From Notamacropus eugenii (taxonomy: Eukaryota; Chordata; Mammalia; Diprotodontia; Macropodidae), in assembly GCF_028372415.1 (NCBI RefSeq), contig NC_092879.1:66665427-66729426 (forward strand): a stretch of 64,000 nucleotides of DNA. The letters run 5' to 3'. The notes beneath the pieces are model-generated. The model ran no database searches. It was given only the letters and a program-made list of their open reading frames with translations, and was not told the DNA's origin. Below are positions 49,900 to 61,335 of this stretch, piece by piece (position 1 is the stretch's first letter; the number at the start of each line of letters is the position of its first letter). Made by a program: the position numbers and the translations under genes.

Positions 49900-51639
49900 G
49901 AGTTTTCTATTCACAGGGACTTTCAGAACCTAGAAAGAACAACATATTTGGATTCTTTGTGCTTCTGCCTGCTAAATGTGAAGCTCATGTTTTTTAAATT
50001 GCTTTTTACATGTTTTCCAATCTCTCTTTGTAACGATTAGATCAAAAATAGATCCATAACAAGAAAAGGGGCTAAACCACGTACTGGAACTAAATCTAAG
50101 AGTTTATGGCGGACAATATAGTGAAATTACATTTATCTGCAATACTAGGAACAATACCTAGGAGTGATACCGCCACCTATGTCTTGATATCTTATTTCAA
50201 AGGAACTCTTGCAAAACCCCACAGCAACCCACTTTATCTAATTAGTTCTTAAGGAATTCTTTTAAAGTCTTCGTTCCCAGGACCTAGATGCAAGCTTATA
50301 TTCTAATTATGAAAGAAGTTGAACTTTAAAAGAACTTGGAGACAAATGAAACAATCCATCATAGTTTCTTACCGGAGAGTTTTTCAGTGACATAGATTGG
50401 ATGAGAAGCTGTCTCTAACTCCACTGATAAAAGGAATTCTAATCCCTCCTCCCCGCCAACAGGGCAAAGGAATCAACCTCTGTATTACAGCATAAAGCTC
50501 CAGGTCTGCGTCCTAAATTATACATGTGCTTGGAGGGGTCAGGAAAAAACAATTCACATGCACACAAAGCTCAAGTCAGCAAAAACTAGCAGGGAAAAGG
50601 ATAAAAAAGGGCCCAGCTACTGAAGGTAAAAGAAAGAGGTATGGCTCAGAAAAACAGATGTTGAGCAAACAAGTAGAAGCCAAACTAACAATGCAGGAGA
50701 AGCGGGTTCTGGAGCTGATTGTCAGATCTAGGCCAGCTACATTGAGCCCTTGCGAGGGGCTCCCACAGATACGACCAACTTAGGAGAGTGGAATAAAGGA
50801 GCACCAGCTCTCTAACTGAGGCATAGAAAGAGTTGTTTCTAAGACCATAATGAGATATATTAGGCCACCTAGATGTTAAATGGTATGTCAGTCATCAGTC
50901 AAGGTGAAGGCCGCAGGTAACATGATAGAGTGCTTTGGGATAGTGCCCTTGGCCGCAAGGCACAAAGTTCAGATGTGTTTCTCCCAATGAGCCATGAAGT
51001 CAGAAAATTCCAGTAGGTTAATTTCCTCTTCTATTTGAGAATTTGTATTCTATACAAAACACTCAAACTCATCTAGCCGAAAAAGGGGATTTAAAAGTAA
51101 AGAATCATAGCCATAAAGCTGTTTGCATCATAGAAAAGGAACCAGATTTCTTTGAAACTGAATTTTTTTTCTACTTAGTGCTGTTTGAGTGGGATTTTTA
51201 ATTGAAATCGATTTTCTTTGGAGAATTAAAGAAAATTATTTGAGTACCTTCCCCAGCCCTACGGTGAATGTAGATTCTGACCAGAGGAGATTACTTATTA
51301 TTTACCTCACCACACTAGGGTGGAATTTGATATTCGGATAAATCTGATCTACTCAGGCTCTTCAAACAAGACTCATTACCAAACATTTCTAAGTTTCTGC
51401 CACCCACTTGGCTAATATATTGTAACATCTTATTTAATAATCATGTATTACATAGAGTATGATAAGTATCCTTTAAATCTGATTCTGTACATTTAGAATG
51501 AATACCAAATTACAGTGTTTTTGTACCTTGAAGAAAATATTGTACGTACTACTTCATGTTTGTTTCATGAGCATTATGGCTAAATAAAACAAGCATACTT
51601 AATGTTTTAAGAACTGAGACTTTGTCTTGGTTCTACATA
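49900..51639. other. Unassigned DNA
   Basis: No repeats recognised with confidence. At about 51540-51600 the sequence has 3' UTR-like texture with 'ggctaaataaaacaagcata'. No coding exon can be attached to it. Confidence 0.4.
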
Positions 51640-51878
51640 TAATAATTATTGCACTAAAATAAATACAGAGTTCAAATAAGACATAGTTCTGCCCACAAGA
51701 AGCTAACAATGTAATGGCGGAATGTGACCCTCAGACAAACATGTGCAATTGTATACGTTTGTTACTTAGGAAACAAACTGATTTCGGAGGTCTTTGCAGA
51801 AAAGTCATTTGTGATAGGAAGGGCTTCCTGGAGGAGGTGACACTTGAGTTGAGTTTTAAAGGAATTCAGCATGCAAAG
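51640..51878 (+). repeat. Ancient purine-rich repeat, copy 2 start
   Basis: Blocks 'ttctgcccacaagaagctaa' and 'agggcttcctggaggaggtg', then 'acacttgagttgagttttaa'. The repeat resumes at 52310 after a LINE insertion. Confidence 0.55.
51858..51878. repeat. Target-site duplication, left
   Basis: A 21-bp segment (aaaggaattcagca, then tgcaaag) matching 52289-52309 with one mismatch. Confidence 0.85.
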
Positions 51879-52288
51879 TGACATATACTATGTACACAGT
51901 AACAGTTCTATTGTGCCATGATCAGCTGTGATTGACTTACTCTTCTTAGCAATATAGTGATCCAAGACAGCTCCGGAGGACTGAGGATGCTCTCCATCCC
52001 CAGACAAAGGTTTCTGAATACAGATTGAAGCATACTTTTTAAACTTTATTTTTCTTGAGGTTTTTTGGTCTATGTTTTCTTTCACAACATGACTAATATG
52101 GAAATGTTTTGTATGACCACACATGTATAACCTATATCAAATTGCTTGCCTTATCAATGAGGGGGATGGGGAGGCAGGGAGAAAATTTGGAACTCAGAGT
52201 TTTAAAAACAAATGCTAACGTGTTTTTACATGTAATTGGGAAAAATAAAAAACTAAATAAAAGCAAAAAAATAGCAGTTTAAAAAAAT
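51879..52288 (+). mobile_element. 5'-truncated L1 insertion (3' UTR only)
   Basis: About 410 bp of the abundant marsupial L1 3' UTR: 'gtacacagtaacagttctat', 'gtgatccaagacagctccgg', 'ctttcacaacatgactaata', 'ggaaatgttttgtatgacc', 'gggaggcagggagaaaattt', 'ggaactcagagttttaaa', ending in an A-rich tail. It is flanked by a 21-bp duplication and splits an older repeat. Confidence 0.85.
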
Positions 52289-52309
52289 AAAGGAATTCAG
52301 CAGGCAAAG
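52289..52309. repeat. Target-site duplication, right
   Basis: It matches 51858-51878 with one mismatch (T to G). Confidence 0.85.
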
Positions 52310-53130
52310 ATGGGGAATGAGATCATTTTAGGCATAGAGAGTTACGTGAACAAAGGTGCTAGAGACTATTGGGAAACAGAAAGTTGACCTGTTAGAACAT
52401 AAAAGTGTGTACCAAATATAGGGAAATCTTGGAGGGGAAAGCACTAGCAGCTGAGAACATTATGGCAGGCTTCCTGTACAAGGTGGTGCTTACTCTGTCT
52501 AGAAGGAAACTCAGGATTCCAGGAAGCAGAGGTAAGGATGGTAAGTCTTCTAGGTAAGGGCCACAAAGCTACAGAGAAAGGAGATCGAGCATCATGGAGG
52601 AGTAGGAAGTAAGCCAATATGACTGGTCTATAGAAAATGTGAAGGGAAATAATGCGTATGTAAACTGGAAAAATAGGAAGGCACCTAGGTTGTAAAGAAT
52701 TTTAAATGTAGACAGATTAGTTTATATTTGATCCTAAACATAATTGGGATCTACTGGAATTTATTGAGTAAAATAGTGACATAGGCAGACCAGTGCTTCA
52801 GGAAAATTATTTTGACAGCTGTTTGAAGAATGGTTTAGAGTGAGGAGAGACTTGAGGCAGAGGAACCAATTAAGAAGTGACAGTAGTAGCATAGGAGAGA
52901 GGTGATGAGGGTCTGAATTATCATGGTAGTTACTTGACTTTTCTGAGCCTCAGTTTCTTCATCTGTAAAATGAAGGGCTTGGATTAGATGATCTTTCTAA
53001 GGTCAATCTGTCAGGAGGTGATTATAACAGTCTAGTGGGGCCATGCACTAGAGTGGTAGCTGGGGGAATAGAAAGGAGGGGATCCATTCAAGAGATGGAC
53101 TCAAAGGTGGAAGCAACAGGAGTCAGTGAA
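52310..53130 (+). repeat. Ancient purine-rich repeat, copy 2 middle
   Basis: Blocks 'gaacaaaggtgctagagact', 'agtttatatttgatcctaaa', 'gatctactggaatttattga', 'gaagtgacagtagtagcata' follow the family order. A MIR3-like insertion is visible at about 52925-53010 ('gcctcagtttcttcatctgt'). Confidence 0.5.
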
Positions 53131-53329
53131 TGATTACCTAGGTGTGAATCTTTGATTAGTAGAAGTAGAGAGGGAAGAGTCAAAGATGAATACTGAGATT
53201 AATGGGAGATGGAGTAAAGGGTGTTGCCTCTGACAGAGATAGTAAAGTAATAAAAGGAAGCAGCCTTTGGGAGAAAACTTGGTTTTGTTCAGAGTTTGAA
53301 GTGGTAGTAGTACCATATGATGACTTACT

Positions 53330-54000
53330 TTAATATTTTTTCAATTTTTTCTTCTATTCATATTTCTCTTTCTATTTTCATTCTTGGATGTCCTTAGGAT
53401 AACTTTCCTTCATTTCATTTCTTTCTCAGCTTGCTTTTTCATTTTTCAAATAAGAATAATTTATTTTCTCTCCTTGTAATAACAAATTCCTACATGAGCC
53501 TTGCCTAAAAATGTATGTTTCATTCTGCATCTTGAATCCATCAGTTCTCTATCAGGGGATGGATAGCATACTAAAGCACTACCAGTACTCTGGAATTGTG
53601 GTTGATCATTGCACTTAGCAGAGTTCCTAAATCTTTCAAAGTTTTTTAGCTTGACAATATTGTTGTCATCGTATGAATTGCACTCCTGGTTCTTCTGCTC
53701 ACTTCACTCTCCATCAGTTCATACAGTTCTTTCCATATTTCTCTGAAACCATCTTTTCATCATTTTGTATGGTGCACCAGAATTCCATTCATTGAAATAC
53801 TAACATTTTTTCAGTGACTACCCAGTTGATGGACCCCCTCTCAGTTTCCAGTTCTTTGCCACTGCTGAAAGAGCTGCTGTAAATGTTTTTATACTTATGG
53901 GACCTTTTTCTCTTTCTTTGATTGTTTTGGGAGCATAGGGTACCTTGAAGGCAATGACCAGTTTAGTAATCTTTGGAAAATGGTTCCAAACTACTTTTCA
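53330..54000 (-). mobile_element. L1 LINE fragment, end of ORF2
   Basis: Antisense L1: 'cagttctttccatatttctc', 'attccattcattgaaatact', 'gttgatggaccccctctcag', 'tttccagttctttgccactg'. It interrupts the ancient repeat, so it is younger than that repeat. Confidence 0.6.
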
Positions 54001-55065
54001 GAAAGGCTTTCATGTGATGACACATGACAGACACCTGGAGAGGTGAGATTTAGGAGCATCTGCATAGCCACAGCAGTTGAAATTGTGGTAATGAATGACT
54101 TTGCCAACAGGGACAGTAAAGATGAATAAGAGGAAAGGTCCTTGGCTAAGAGCTTGGAGAGCCCCTACCGAAGGAGTTGGGGAGAGGCTGAGGGACCAGT
54201 GAATGAGACAGAGAGAAGGAAGAAGGAGTGAGAGAGTTTTTGGTAGAACTAGCAGATTATAGTATCCCTGAAGCAAGGAGAAAAGAGTGTATTAAGTAGG
54301 AAAGGATAGTAAACAATGCCAAATTACAGGTCAAAGAAAAGAGAGGTTAAAGAAAATTACTGAATTGGGTTATTAGTAATTATGGGTGACATTAAGGAGA
54401 GCAATTTCTGTAGAGCCATGGGAGCAGAGGCCAGTTTGCAAGGGATTGAGGAAAGAGTGGATGGTAAGAAGTGAGTGAATTAAATATAGCCAGCTTTGGT
54501 CAACAAGTTTGATAGTGAAAGGAAGGAGGGACATGGGACAAGATCTGGATGGGATAGGATCAAATGGGGCCTTTGGTTTTAAATAATTTGTGAGATTTGG
54601 GCATGTTAGTAGATAGATGGGAAACCAGGGAGAGGGAGAGATTGAAATACATGAGACAAAGAGGATGAATGGTGGAGTAAGGTCCTGGAGGATGTAGGAG
54701 GAAATGGAATGAAGGGCAGGGGCAGAAAGAAGGAATATATGACAGGCTCTGAGAGGATAGGGATGCCTATTCTTCTGTGATCAGAAGGAAAAGGGTGAGA
54801 GAAGGTGATTATGTGAGAACTTTGTAGGACAAGGGAAAGGAGTGGTCTGCAGGAACTTCTACGAGATGGTTTCAGTCTTCCCTGTGAATCCTGAAAATGG
54901 CTGTTATTTGCTCCAAGTTTGAGGGTTAGAAGATTGAGGAGAGCTTGGGTTGTGAAAATTGGGGGCATGAGGTCTAAGGAGAGAAAGAAGAGGGGAAAGG
55001 GTTTGTAGCATATACATGGGAAATGAAATAGTATAAAGATAAGAATAAGACTTAGCAAGACCTAA
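54001..55065 (+). repeat. Ancient purine-rich repeat, copy 2 end
   Basis: The sequence 'atttaggagcatctgcatag', 'gggagaggctgagggaccag', 'aggtcctggaggatgtagga' and 'ggcatgaggtctaaggagag' continues the same old family. Open frames on the opposite strand here are low-complexity by-products. Confidence 0.5.
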
Positions 55066-55135
55066 CAAGAGCCTCTGTTTCCTCAACTGTAAAATGAGGA
55101 CATTGGCTTATATGAGATTTAAGGTTCCTTCCAGG
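55066..55135 (+). repeat. MIR-type SINE fragment
   Basis: 'tctgtttcctcaactgtaaa', 'atgaggacattggctta' and 'aaggttccttccaggtc'. Confidence 0.5.
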
Positions 55136-55569
55136 TCGGACATGAATTTTTAAGGAGTGATGTTTACCCCGGTGTGTATTAGCCATAGTCATGCGTGCCA
55201 AGTGTCATTTTCTCTGATAGCATCAGCTCAAGAGAGGGTGGTTACAAATGTACCCTGAGATTCTTTACAGATATACATTCCTGAATTTGCTTGAAAGCAT
55301 TGCTCATTATTTTTTACTCTTTTAGATAAAGCAGAAAAACAACTTGTACCCAACGAGACATTGATTTCCTTAAATATTCCAGTAAAGGCACGTAGCATTT
55401 CCCATGGTTCACCCAACAAAGCAAGCAAGAATTTTTAGAGCCCTCCAAGAGTCACAATTTTTATCTTTCGATGTTTGCTGATGAGTAGATAGGACTTGTG
55501 TTCCACTAAATATACAGAGCTTCCCTTGAAGATCAGTCAAAAATACCGAAAAGGATCATGTAGAACATC
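55136..55569. other. Unassigned DNA
   Basis: No recognised feature. Confidence 0.4.
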
Positions 55570-56210
55570 TAAGCTAGTGGGTTTTAAAAATAAATTGATA
55601 GGTTTTTTTTTTAATTTTCCAGTGTATCACTCTCTCCCACTGCCTCCCAGAGAGCAATATAACAAAAAAGAAAAAAAGTTCAGAAAAACTAATCAACACG
55701 TCAAACAAGTTAGATGTTATATTTAGTGTTCCCCATCAATGGTCTCCCCCTTCTGAAAAGAAGTGAGAAGAGGTCTGTTGTCATATCACTTCACTGGGGC
55801 CAAGCTTGGTTGTTTTCATTTTGCCATATTCATTGTTGATTGTCTTGGTTATTCTTCCTGTTCTTTCTGTTTCCTTTGCTGTAGTCACTGGGTGTGTCGT
55901 TTTTGTGGTTCCCCTTGTTTCACTTTGCATCACTTCATTTGTTTTCCCATGCATCTCTGTAATTTTCATATTCATAGTTTCTGCAGCACAGTGATATTCC
56001 ACTACATCCATATACCACAATTTCTTTAGCCATTTCTAAATTAATGGGTACCTTCTTTGTTTCCAGTTCTTTGATACCACAAAAAGTGCTGCTCTAAATA
56101 TTTTAGTGTTTATGGGGCATTTGTTTTTGCCATTGACCTCATGATCTCATACCTAGAAATGTAATCTCTGTGTCAAAGGGTATGTATGTTTAGAGAACTG
56201 ATTCAGGATT
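55570..56210 (-). mobile_element. L1 LINE, ORF2 end plus 3' UTR
   Basis: The 3' UTR-type block 'ctgcctcccagagagcaata' and A-rich run are followed by antisense ORF2 sequence: 'ctttgcatcacttcatttgt', 'atattccactacatccatat', 'ttctttgtttccagttcttt', 'ctagaaatgtaatctctgtg'. Confidence 0.65.
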
Positions 56211-56339
56211 GCCTTAGGGAACAGGGCAGAAAACTGAGGTTAAAATGACAACAGATTACATTATAGATTGGATTGGTTGGTCACTGATGACCCTTCTAAC
56301 TTAAGTACTAGGATTCTGTGATCCCAATGATCCCTTCCA

Positions 56340-57640
56340 GGCTTCCTCTCATAGCAGACCACTTTGCCAATTCCTTCACTGAGAGTTAAGGCCATCTGTC
56401 TCGAGCTTCCTCTTGTCCTCTGTCCCATGCCTCAAAATCCACCTAGGTCATCTTCACTGCCTTTCCCTTTGGTCATGTCTCTGAGGAAGAGGTTGTTTTT
56501 CTTCTTATCTGAATAACTGCTCTACTTGTGCCTTCATTCCCATCTCCTCCTGGATCTTTCCCCTTCAGTCAATATCCTTTTTATCATATTTATCCTCCTA
56601 TCAATTCCTCTGTTGCCTAGAACCCTAGACCAGGCTCAATTCTACATCACCCTTAAAAAACAAGTTAACTTTAATTTGGACATTGTCATCCTCTCAAGTT
56701 ATAGTCCTATATCTCGTCTCCCTTTTACAACCTAACTTCTAGAAAGGATCGTCTGCGCTCATTGCCTTTTTTTGTTTACTCATCTCCTACTCTAAAACCC
56801 TTAACATTTGACTCCATGTAACACCAATCATGGCAGCACACCTGAGGACTGCTGCTGTGAATAATTTCAAGGGTCTAATCGCATAGTATAATGAACTCTC
56901 TATTCAGCAATAAATGAAACATTCAATAAAGTATAACTTTCATAGCAACATCTTTAAGTAAAACATATCAAAATAGAATTCATTATCTTGCCTCCCAAAT
57001 CATTCTTTCATCCAAATTCCCCTGTTTCTGTTGAAGCCACTGCTATCCTGCTAGTCACCTTGGATTTACCTCTGAGTCATACTTGCCTCTTTTCCTTTGT
57101 CTCCCATATTCAATTGATTGTCAAGTTTTCCTAATCACAACCCACATTTCTCATATTGTTTTTGACCATATATATGACGACTTGTATGTTCAGGCCCTCA
57201 TCACCTCATGCATGGAGTATTCCAATAGCCTTCTAATTAGTTTCTCTTTTTCTAGACTCTTCCTTCCTCAGTTAATTCTCCAAATGGCTGCCAAATTTTC
57301 CCAAAGCACAGGTGTGATCATATTCCTCCCTTACTCTAAAAACTTCCCCATTTGTTTTTAGCATAAAATACAAATTTCTTACCATGGTATCTCCCTCCAT
57401 ACGTTTGTAAAATCCATCCTCCATTTCTGGAATATAATCTCTCTTCATCTTCAGCTGTTAGAATTCTTAATTTTCTTTGTGGCTTAACTCAGGTACTAGC
57501 TAGCTCCTCCATGAAGCCTTCAAGGAACTCCACAGTCAGTGTTAGCTTTCTTACTTCACTTTCCATTGTTTAATAAATATTTCTACACATGTTGCATTTC
57601 TCTTTCATTCACTTTTATTCATTCAACAGGTATTAATTAT
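56340..57640 (+). repeat. L2 LINE 3' region, long and interrupted
   Basis: L2 blocks occur in order at both ends of the segment ('ttaatttggacattgtcatc', 'tatagtcctatatctcgtct', 'ttctagaaaggatcgtctgc', then 'agccactgctatcctgctag', 'ccatgaagccttcaaggaac', 'ttgtttaataaatatttc'). About 56815-56990 is foreign sequence of unknown type. Confidence 0.6.
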
Positions 57641-57644
57641 ACCC

Positions 57645-57775
57645 CTATAATATTCTGAGCATCTAGTGGCATAAAGACAAAAATGAAACTATCCCTACCC
57701 TCAAAGAACTTATATTCACTGGATAAAAGCAACAAAGACACAGGAAAGTTGCATATACACTTACACACACACATG
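57645..57775 (+). repeat. Ancient mammalian repeat fragment
   Basis: 'aaagacaaaaatgaaactat', 'ccctaccctcaaagaactta' resembles the parts at 33625-33735 and 61545-61645; the family is uncertain. Confidence 0.45.
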
Positions 57776-57879
57776 CATTGCAGGTGTAGGGGGACAGCCC
57801 ATGCCACGGCATGGAGTCAAGAGATGTAATGTTTGGTACAGAGAAGGGATATTCACAAATAGACTCAAAAGCACTAATG

Positions 57880-58045
57880 AGAAGGAAGTAGGGGCTATTA
57901 TGATCCCCATTTTACAAATGAGGAAAGTGAGGCAGACAGAGGTTAAGTGACTTGTCCAGGGCCATACAGCTAGTATACGTCTGAGGCCAGATTTGAGTTC
58001 AGGTCTTTCTGACTCCAGGTCCAGTGCTCTATCACTGGTAATAAG
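57880..58045 (-). repeat. MIR/MAR1-type CORE-SINE, well preserved
   Basis: Antisense copy: 'ccccattttacaaatgagga', 'gttaagtgacttgtccaggg', 'ccatacagctagtatacgtc', 'tctgactccaggtccagtgc'. Confidence 0.8.
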
Positions 58046-58560
58046 AAAAATGCAAATCCAGACTCCCTGGGGCCTTCATTTTACACCTAGCAAGCTGGCA
58101 AGGATGAGAAAAGATGGGAATGGTTGATGTTGGAGGGATTATTTTTTCCCCATTTGCATTGTTTCTCTGAACCCAAGATAAAATTGCTCTACAGGAAAAT
58201 GAGAAAGCAAGCTTTACTTTAATAAAAAATATATTTTCAGGTGACTGTATATTGAGTACATAGAAGAAAATAAGTGAATGCAATATTTTCTTCCATACTT
58301 GGATATTTATAACAACTTAGCTTTGTTGTTTACAGACATTTCCTCCCCCTTCTCAGCCTGTGTTCCCATCACTAATGTGAAGGCTGATGGGCTCTGTGTG
58401 TGCACTGATAAGGATCATGTTCTGGAAGAGAAGCTCTAGGCTGAAGTAATGAGATTATTGCTTCATTTTTTTAACAAAGGAGAAGACAAATGAGTCAAGA
58501 TTTTATGACTTTTGGGGGGTTAGGCAGAGTGAAGCACCACAAAGTCCAACTATAGGTCAG
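58046..58560. other. Unassigned DNA
   Basis: No recognised feature. Confidence 0.4.
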
Positions 58561-58565
58561 AGGTC

Positions 58566-58767
58566 CATGGGTGGGGAATCTGCAGTCTCAAGGCCACACA
58601 GGTGGCCCTAGGTCCTCAGGTGTGGCCTTCTGACTGAGTCCAAGTTTTATGGACCAAATCCTTTTGTTTAGGGGATTTGCTCTGTGAAGTTTGGATTCAG
58701 TCAAAGGGCTGAACTCAAGCACCTAGAGGGCCATGTGTGGCCTTGGGGCCACAGCTTTCTCATCCTG
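58566..58767. mobile_element. hAT-type palindromic MITE, long copy
   Basis: Inverted ends catgggtggggaatctgc and gccacagctttctcatcctg frame a palindromic interior ('gtggccctaggtcctcaggt' against 'gcacctagagggccatgtgt', and 'ggaccaaatccttttgttta' against 'ggatttgctctgtgaagttt'). It is the fuller version of the element at 35805-35928. The flanking 8-mers are not clearly duplicated. Confidence 0.75.
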
Positions 58768-58879
58768 GCCAGACTCAAAATGACCCAGCAATGGCAATCA
58801 ATGTGTGATCTACTGCAGAGCTGGGAGACCCAACCTGCATACTTATTCATTCTAACTCTACAAAGTAGTGAGGGGAGGC

Positions 58880-59305
58880 AATCTTTTCAGTGTCTTCTTT
58901 GAGGTCAAGTTTGTACTTTGTCATTTTGCTACATTCATTTTCAGTTGTTTTCCATTTACGTTGTTGTTATATCATTGTGTACATTGTTTTCTTGGATCTG
59001 CTTACCTCACTTTGCATGTGCATTTCAATACTGATCCTTATTTGTTTCTTGCAGCATTGTCATATTCCATTATATGAATATTCCACAACTTTTTTTCTTT
59101 CTAGTTCTTTGCCACTTTATTTGCATAATTCCAAAATGCTTTCCCAAATGGTTGTACTAATTCACAGCTCCATCCACAATGAAATAATATACTTCTCTTT
59201 CCATACCCCTCCAACATTGACCATTCCCATATTTTCTTATCCTTGCCAAAGGATATGATGTAAGGCTGAAACTTCAGGGTCGTTTTGACTTGCATTTCTG
59301 TTATT
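58880..59305 (-). mobile_element. L1 LINE fragment, end of ORF2
   Basis: Antisense L1: 'actttgcatgtgcatttcaa', 'atattccattatatgaatat', 'aatggttgtactaattcaca', 'gttttgacttgcatttctgt'. Confidence 0.65.
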
Positions 59306-59525
59306 ATTACTGATGGAGCAGTGGGCTTGGAGTTAGGAAGACCTGAGTTCAAATTCAGCCTCAGATACTTACTAACTCTGTGTTCCTAGGCAAGTTACTT
59401 CACCCTATTTGCCTGAGTTTCCTCATTTGTAAAACGGGGATTATAATAGCATCTGCCTCCCAGGGTTGTGAGGATCAAATGAGCTAATAATTGCCAAGTG
59501 CTCAGTGCAGTATCTGGAATATAGT
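59306..59525 (+). repeat. MIR/MAR1-type CORE-SINE
   Basis: Sense copy: 'gaagacctgagttcaaattc', 'gtttcctcatttgtaaaacg', 'ctgcctcccagggttgtgag', 'gtgctcagtgcagtatctgg'. Confidence 0.8.
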
Positions 59526-59527
59526 GT

Positions 59528-59600
59528 GTGTTTGTCCTTCGTTGCTGAAGAAGACCATGCCATCAGGGAAATAATGACATGACTTGCACTTCACTTTAAA
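59528..59600 (-). repeat. Tail of the unnamed repeat, inverted
   Basis: 'gtgtttgtccttcgttgctg' to 'atgacatgacttgcacttca' is the reverse complement of the tail at 7240-7345. Confidence 0.65.
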
Positions 59601-60290
59601 TTAGGACAGCCCTGTCAATAGGTCCAGATCGGCTGAATGCTTCTTTCAATAATTCATTAGAAACATAGGGTGAAAGATTTCGTACAGAGAGGGCAGCTGC
59701 ATATGTGGCAAAACGAACACCAAGTTGTCGCCCTCTCATGGGTGTATCATCAAGTTCTGCTTTTGCAATGTCTGCCAGGGCTCTAGATTCCAGTTTGATG
59801 AAACTGAATCCTTTGCCCTTGTTAATAACGTCTTTCACCGGGTTCCCCATATTTAGCAAATAATCTTTTAAAGTCTTCATCTGTAATATCAGCGGGCAGA
59901 TTTCCAACAAATAATCTACATCACCAGGCCTCCTCCACAGAGACAAATGTGCCCTCCGAGCCCGAGATCCTCTCTTTGCCGCGACCATCGGGCCCGCCGG
60001 GTGAGGGGCTCTGATGATGGGGTGGCGGTATGGCGAGGGGTGCTGCCTTTGGGTCCACCAGGGCTCAGACTGGCCTGGGTCCCGTAGCGGCTGAGTCTGA
60101 GTTTACAGAGGCCGGCGTTGAAGAAGTCTGCTGAGGCCCTCGGGAGGGCCGACGGTCCAGAGGAGGCCTGAGGGGCGGCGCTGCGGTGGCCACGGTGGGC
60201 CACGGGCTGCCGCCTGGAGGCAGGTTTGGCTTTGGCTGCCCTCGATTCTGGCTCAGGCCCATGCCCAGCAGCGGTGAACGGAAGTCATGG
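59600..60290 (-). pseudogene. SFPQ: SFPQ (DBHS splicing factor) processed pseudogene
   Basis: Read on the - strand, SFPQ segments appear in order. The N-terminal HDFRSP and MGLSQNRG (near 60285-60240; parent DFRSPPPGMGLNQNRG) are followed by a shortened Pro/Gly-rich region. Then come LSLWRRPG at the entry to RRM1 and the RRM1 end [40 protein letters not shown]. The RRM1-RRM2 linker and start of RRM2 is [20 protein letters not shown], ending at [14 protein letters not shown] is a nuclear RNA- and DNA-binding paraspeckle protein of about 700 residues; only about a third remains. Several hundred bases of the Pro/Gly region, most of RRM2 and the NOPS and coiled-coil parts are missing. The beginning of RRM1 has shifted out of frame ([21 protein letters not shown] instead of the usual [11 protein letters not shown]). 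It lacks introns and is broken; DBHS proteins read in the order SFPQ/NONO/PSPC1, and the peptide matches SFPQ best. Confidence 0.85.
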
Positions 60291-60374
60291 CATGTCCGTG
60301 ATCAGCAGGTGAGGCAAAAGCGGACAGGTCTCTGGGGAACGTGGAGGCCACTTTACTGATCCCAAAATGGCAGG

Positions 60375-60600
60375 GAACACAAGTCAGCACTTTCTAAGGG
60401 TATCCAAGTATTCATTTGTTTTATTTGAGCTGCACAACAACCCTGTGAGGTGCTACTGCTATGATTATCCCCCTTTTACAGATGAGAAGACTGAGGCTTA
60501 GTGAGTTCAAGAGACTCTCCTATGAGCTAGTCAGCGTCAGAGACAGGATCTGAAGAGGCGACTTCCCGACTACATAGTCGAGTCCTCACCGTGTTACTCC
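60375..60600 (-). repeat. MIR-type SINE
   Basis: Antisense copy: 'gctgcacaacaaccctgtga', 'ttacagatgagaagactgag', 'gcttagtgagttcaagagac'. Confidence 0.65.
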
Positions 60601-61179
60601 ATTCTAAATCAGTGATCTGTAGATTCATGCTATAATGAATTTAATTCTCTCTCTGAGAAGTGATTTTCTTCCTTAATATTTCTCTTCCTTAATATTTCTC
60701 TTCATATTTATTATTTGTGTTAATAATTGTTACGTATGTCAGAAGCAAAGAACAAAGCAGAATAAAACCCTGCATTTATAGGGGGAGTTTCATGCACAAA
60801 TAAAATGACTGAATACCCCCCCCCCCAAAAAAAACAATCAAGCAAACCCTGAATATTTAGGGTACTTAAGAACCCAGGAATTTCTTAACCTTTTTCAAAC
60901 TTGTTTAACCCATAAAGGGATCCAAGATGAGCCAGCAGTTGGCAATTCACTTAATTAATATTCTTGCCTGTTACCTGGAGAGAAACCAGGATAATCTGAA
61001 CTCAATACCATTTTGTCATCTCCAACAACTGCTGTGTTTCTGAACTCAATGAAGAGATAAATGATGAAATTTCACTAGAGGGCCCGAAAGGGCAAGAACT
61101 CGAAAGCTATTATGGGGATGTTGATCAGTCGCAAACTGCTCATTACCCGGTACACTGAAACAATGAAAATCTCCTTTAT
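60601..61179. other. Unassigned DNA
   Basis: AT-rich; a short C run then A run (about 60817-60836) is present. Nothing else is recognised. Confidence 0.4.
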
Positions 61180-61335
61180 GGTATGATGGAAAGAGAGCTA
61201 GGCTGCTTGGAGACTTGCATTCAAGCACAGTATCTGCTACCTGGGGATTTTGGATGGCATCTGACTTCTCTTGGTCTTTTCTGTAAAATGAGCGAATTGG
61301 TCTTAAGCATTTCTAAGGTGCCTTCCACTCTAAAT
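61180..61335 (+). repeat. MIR3-type SINE
   Basis: Sense copy: 'tatgatggaaagagagctag', 'gacttgcattcaagcacagt', 'ttctgtaaaatgagcgaatt', 'aggtgccttccactctaaat'. Confidence 0.6.

Noticed and set aside
50526-50783. 85-codon Lys/Arg-rich open frame on the + strand
   Set aside because: Basic composition comes from A/G-rich DNA; no domain or family recognised.
54010-55086. 88- and 150-codon frames on the - strand
   Set aside because: They run antisense to a purine-rich ancient repeat, and the peptide is a Leu/Phe/Pro/Ser-rich by-product of the pyrimidine strand.
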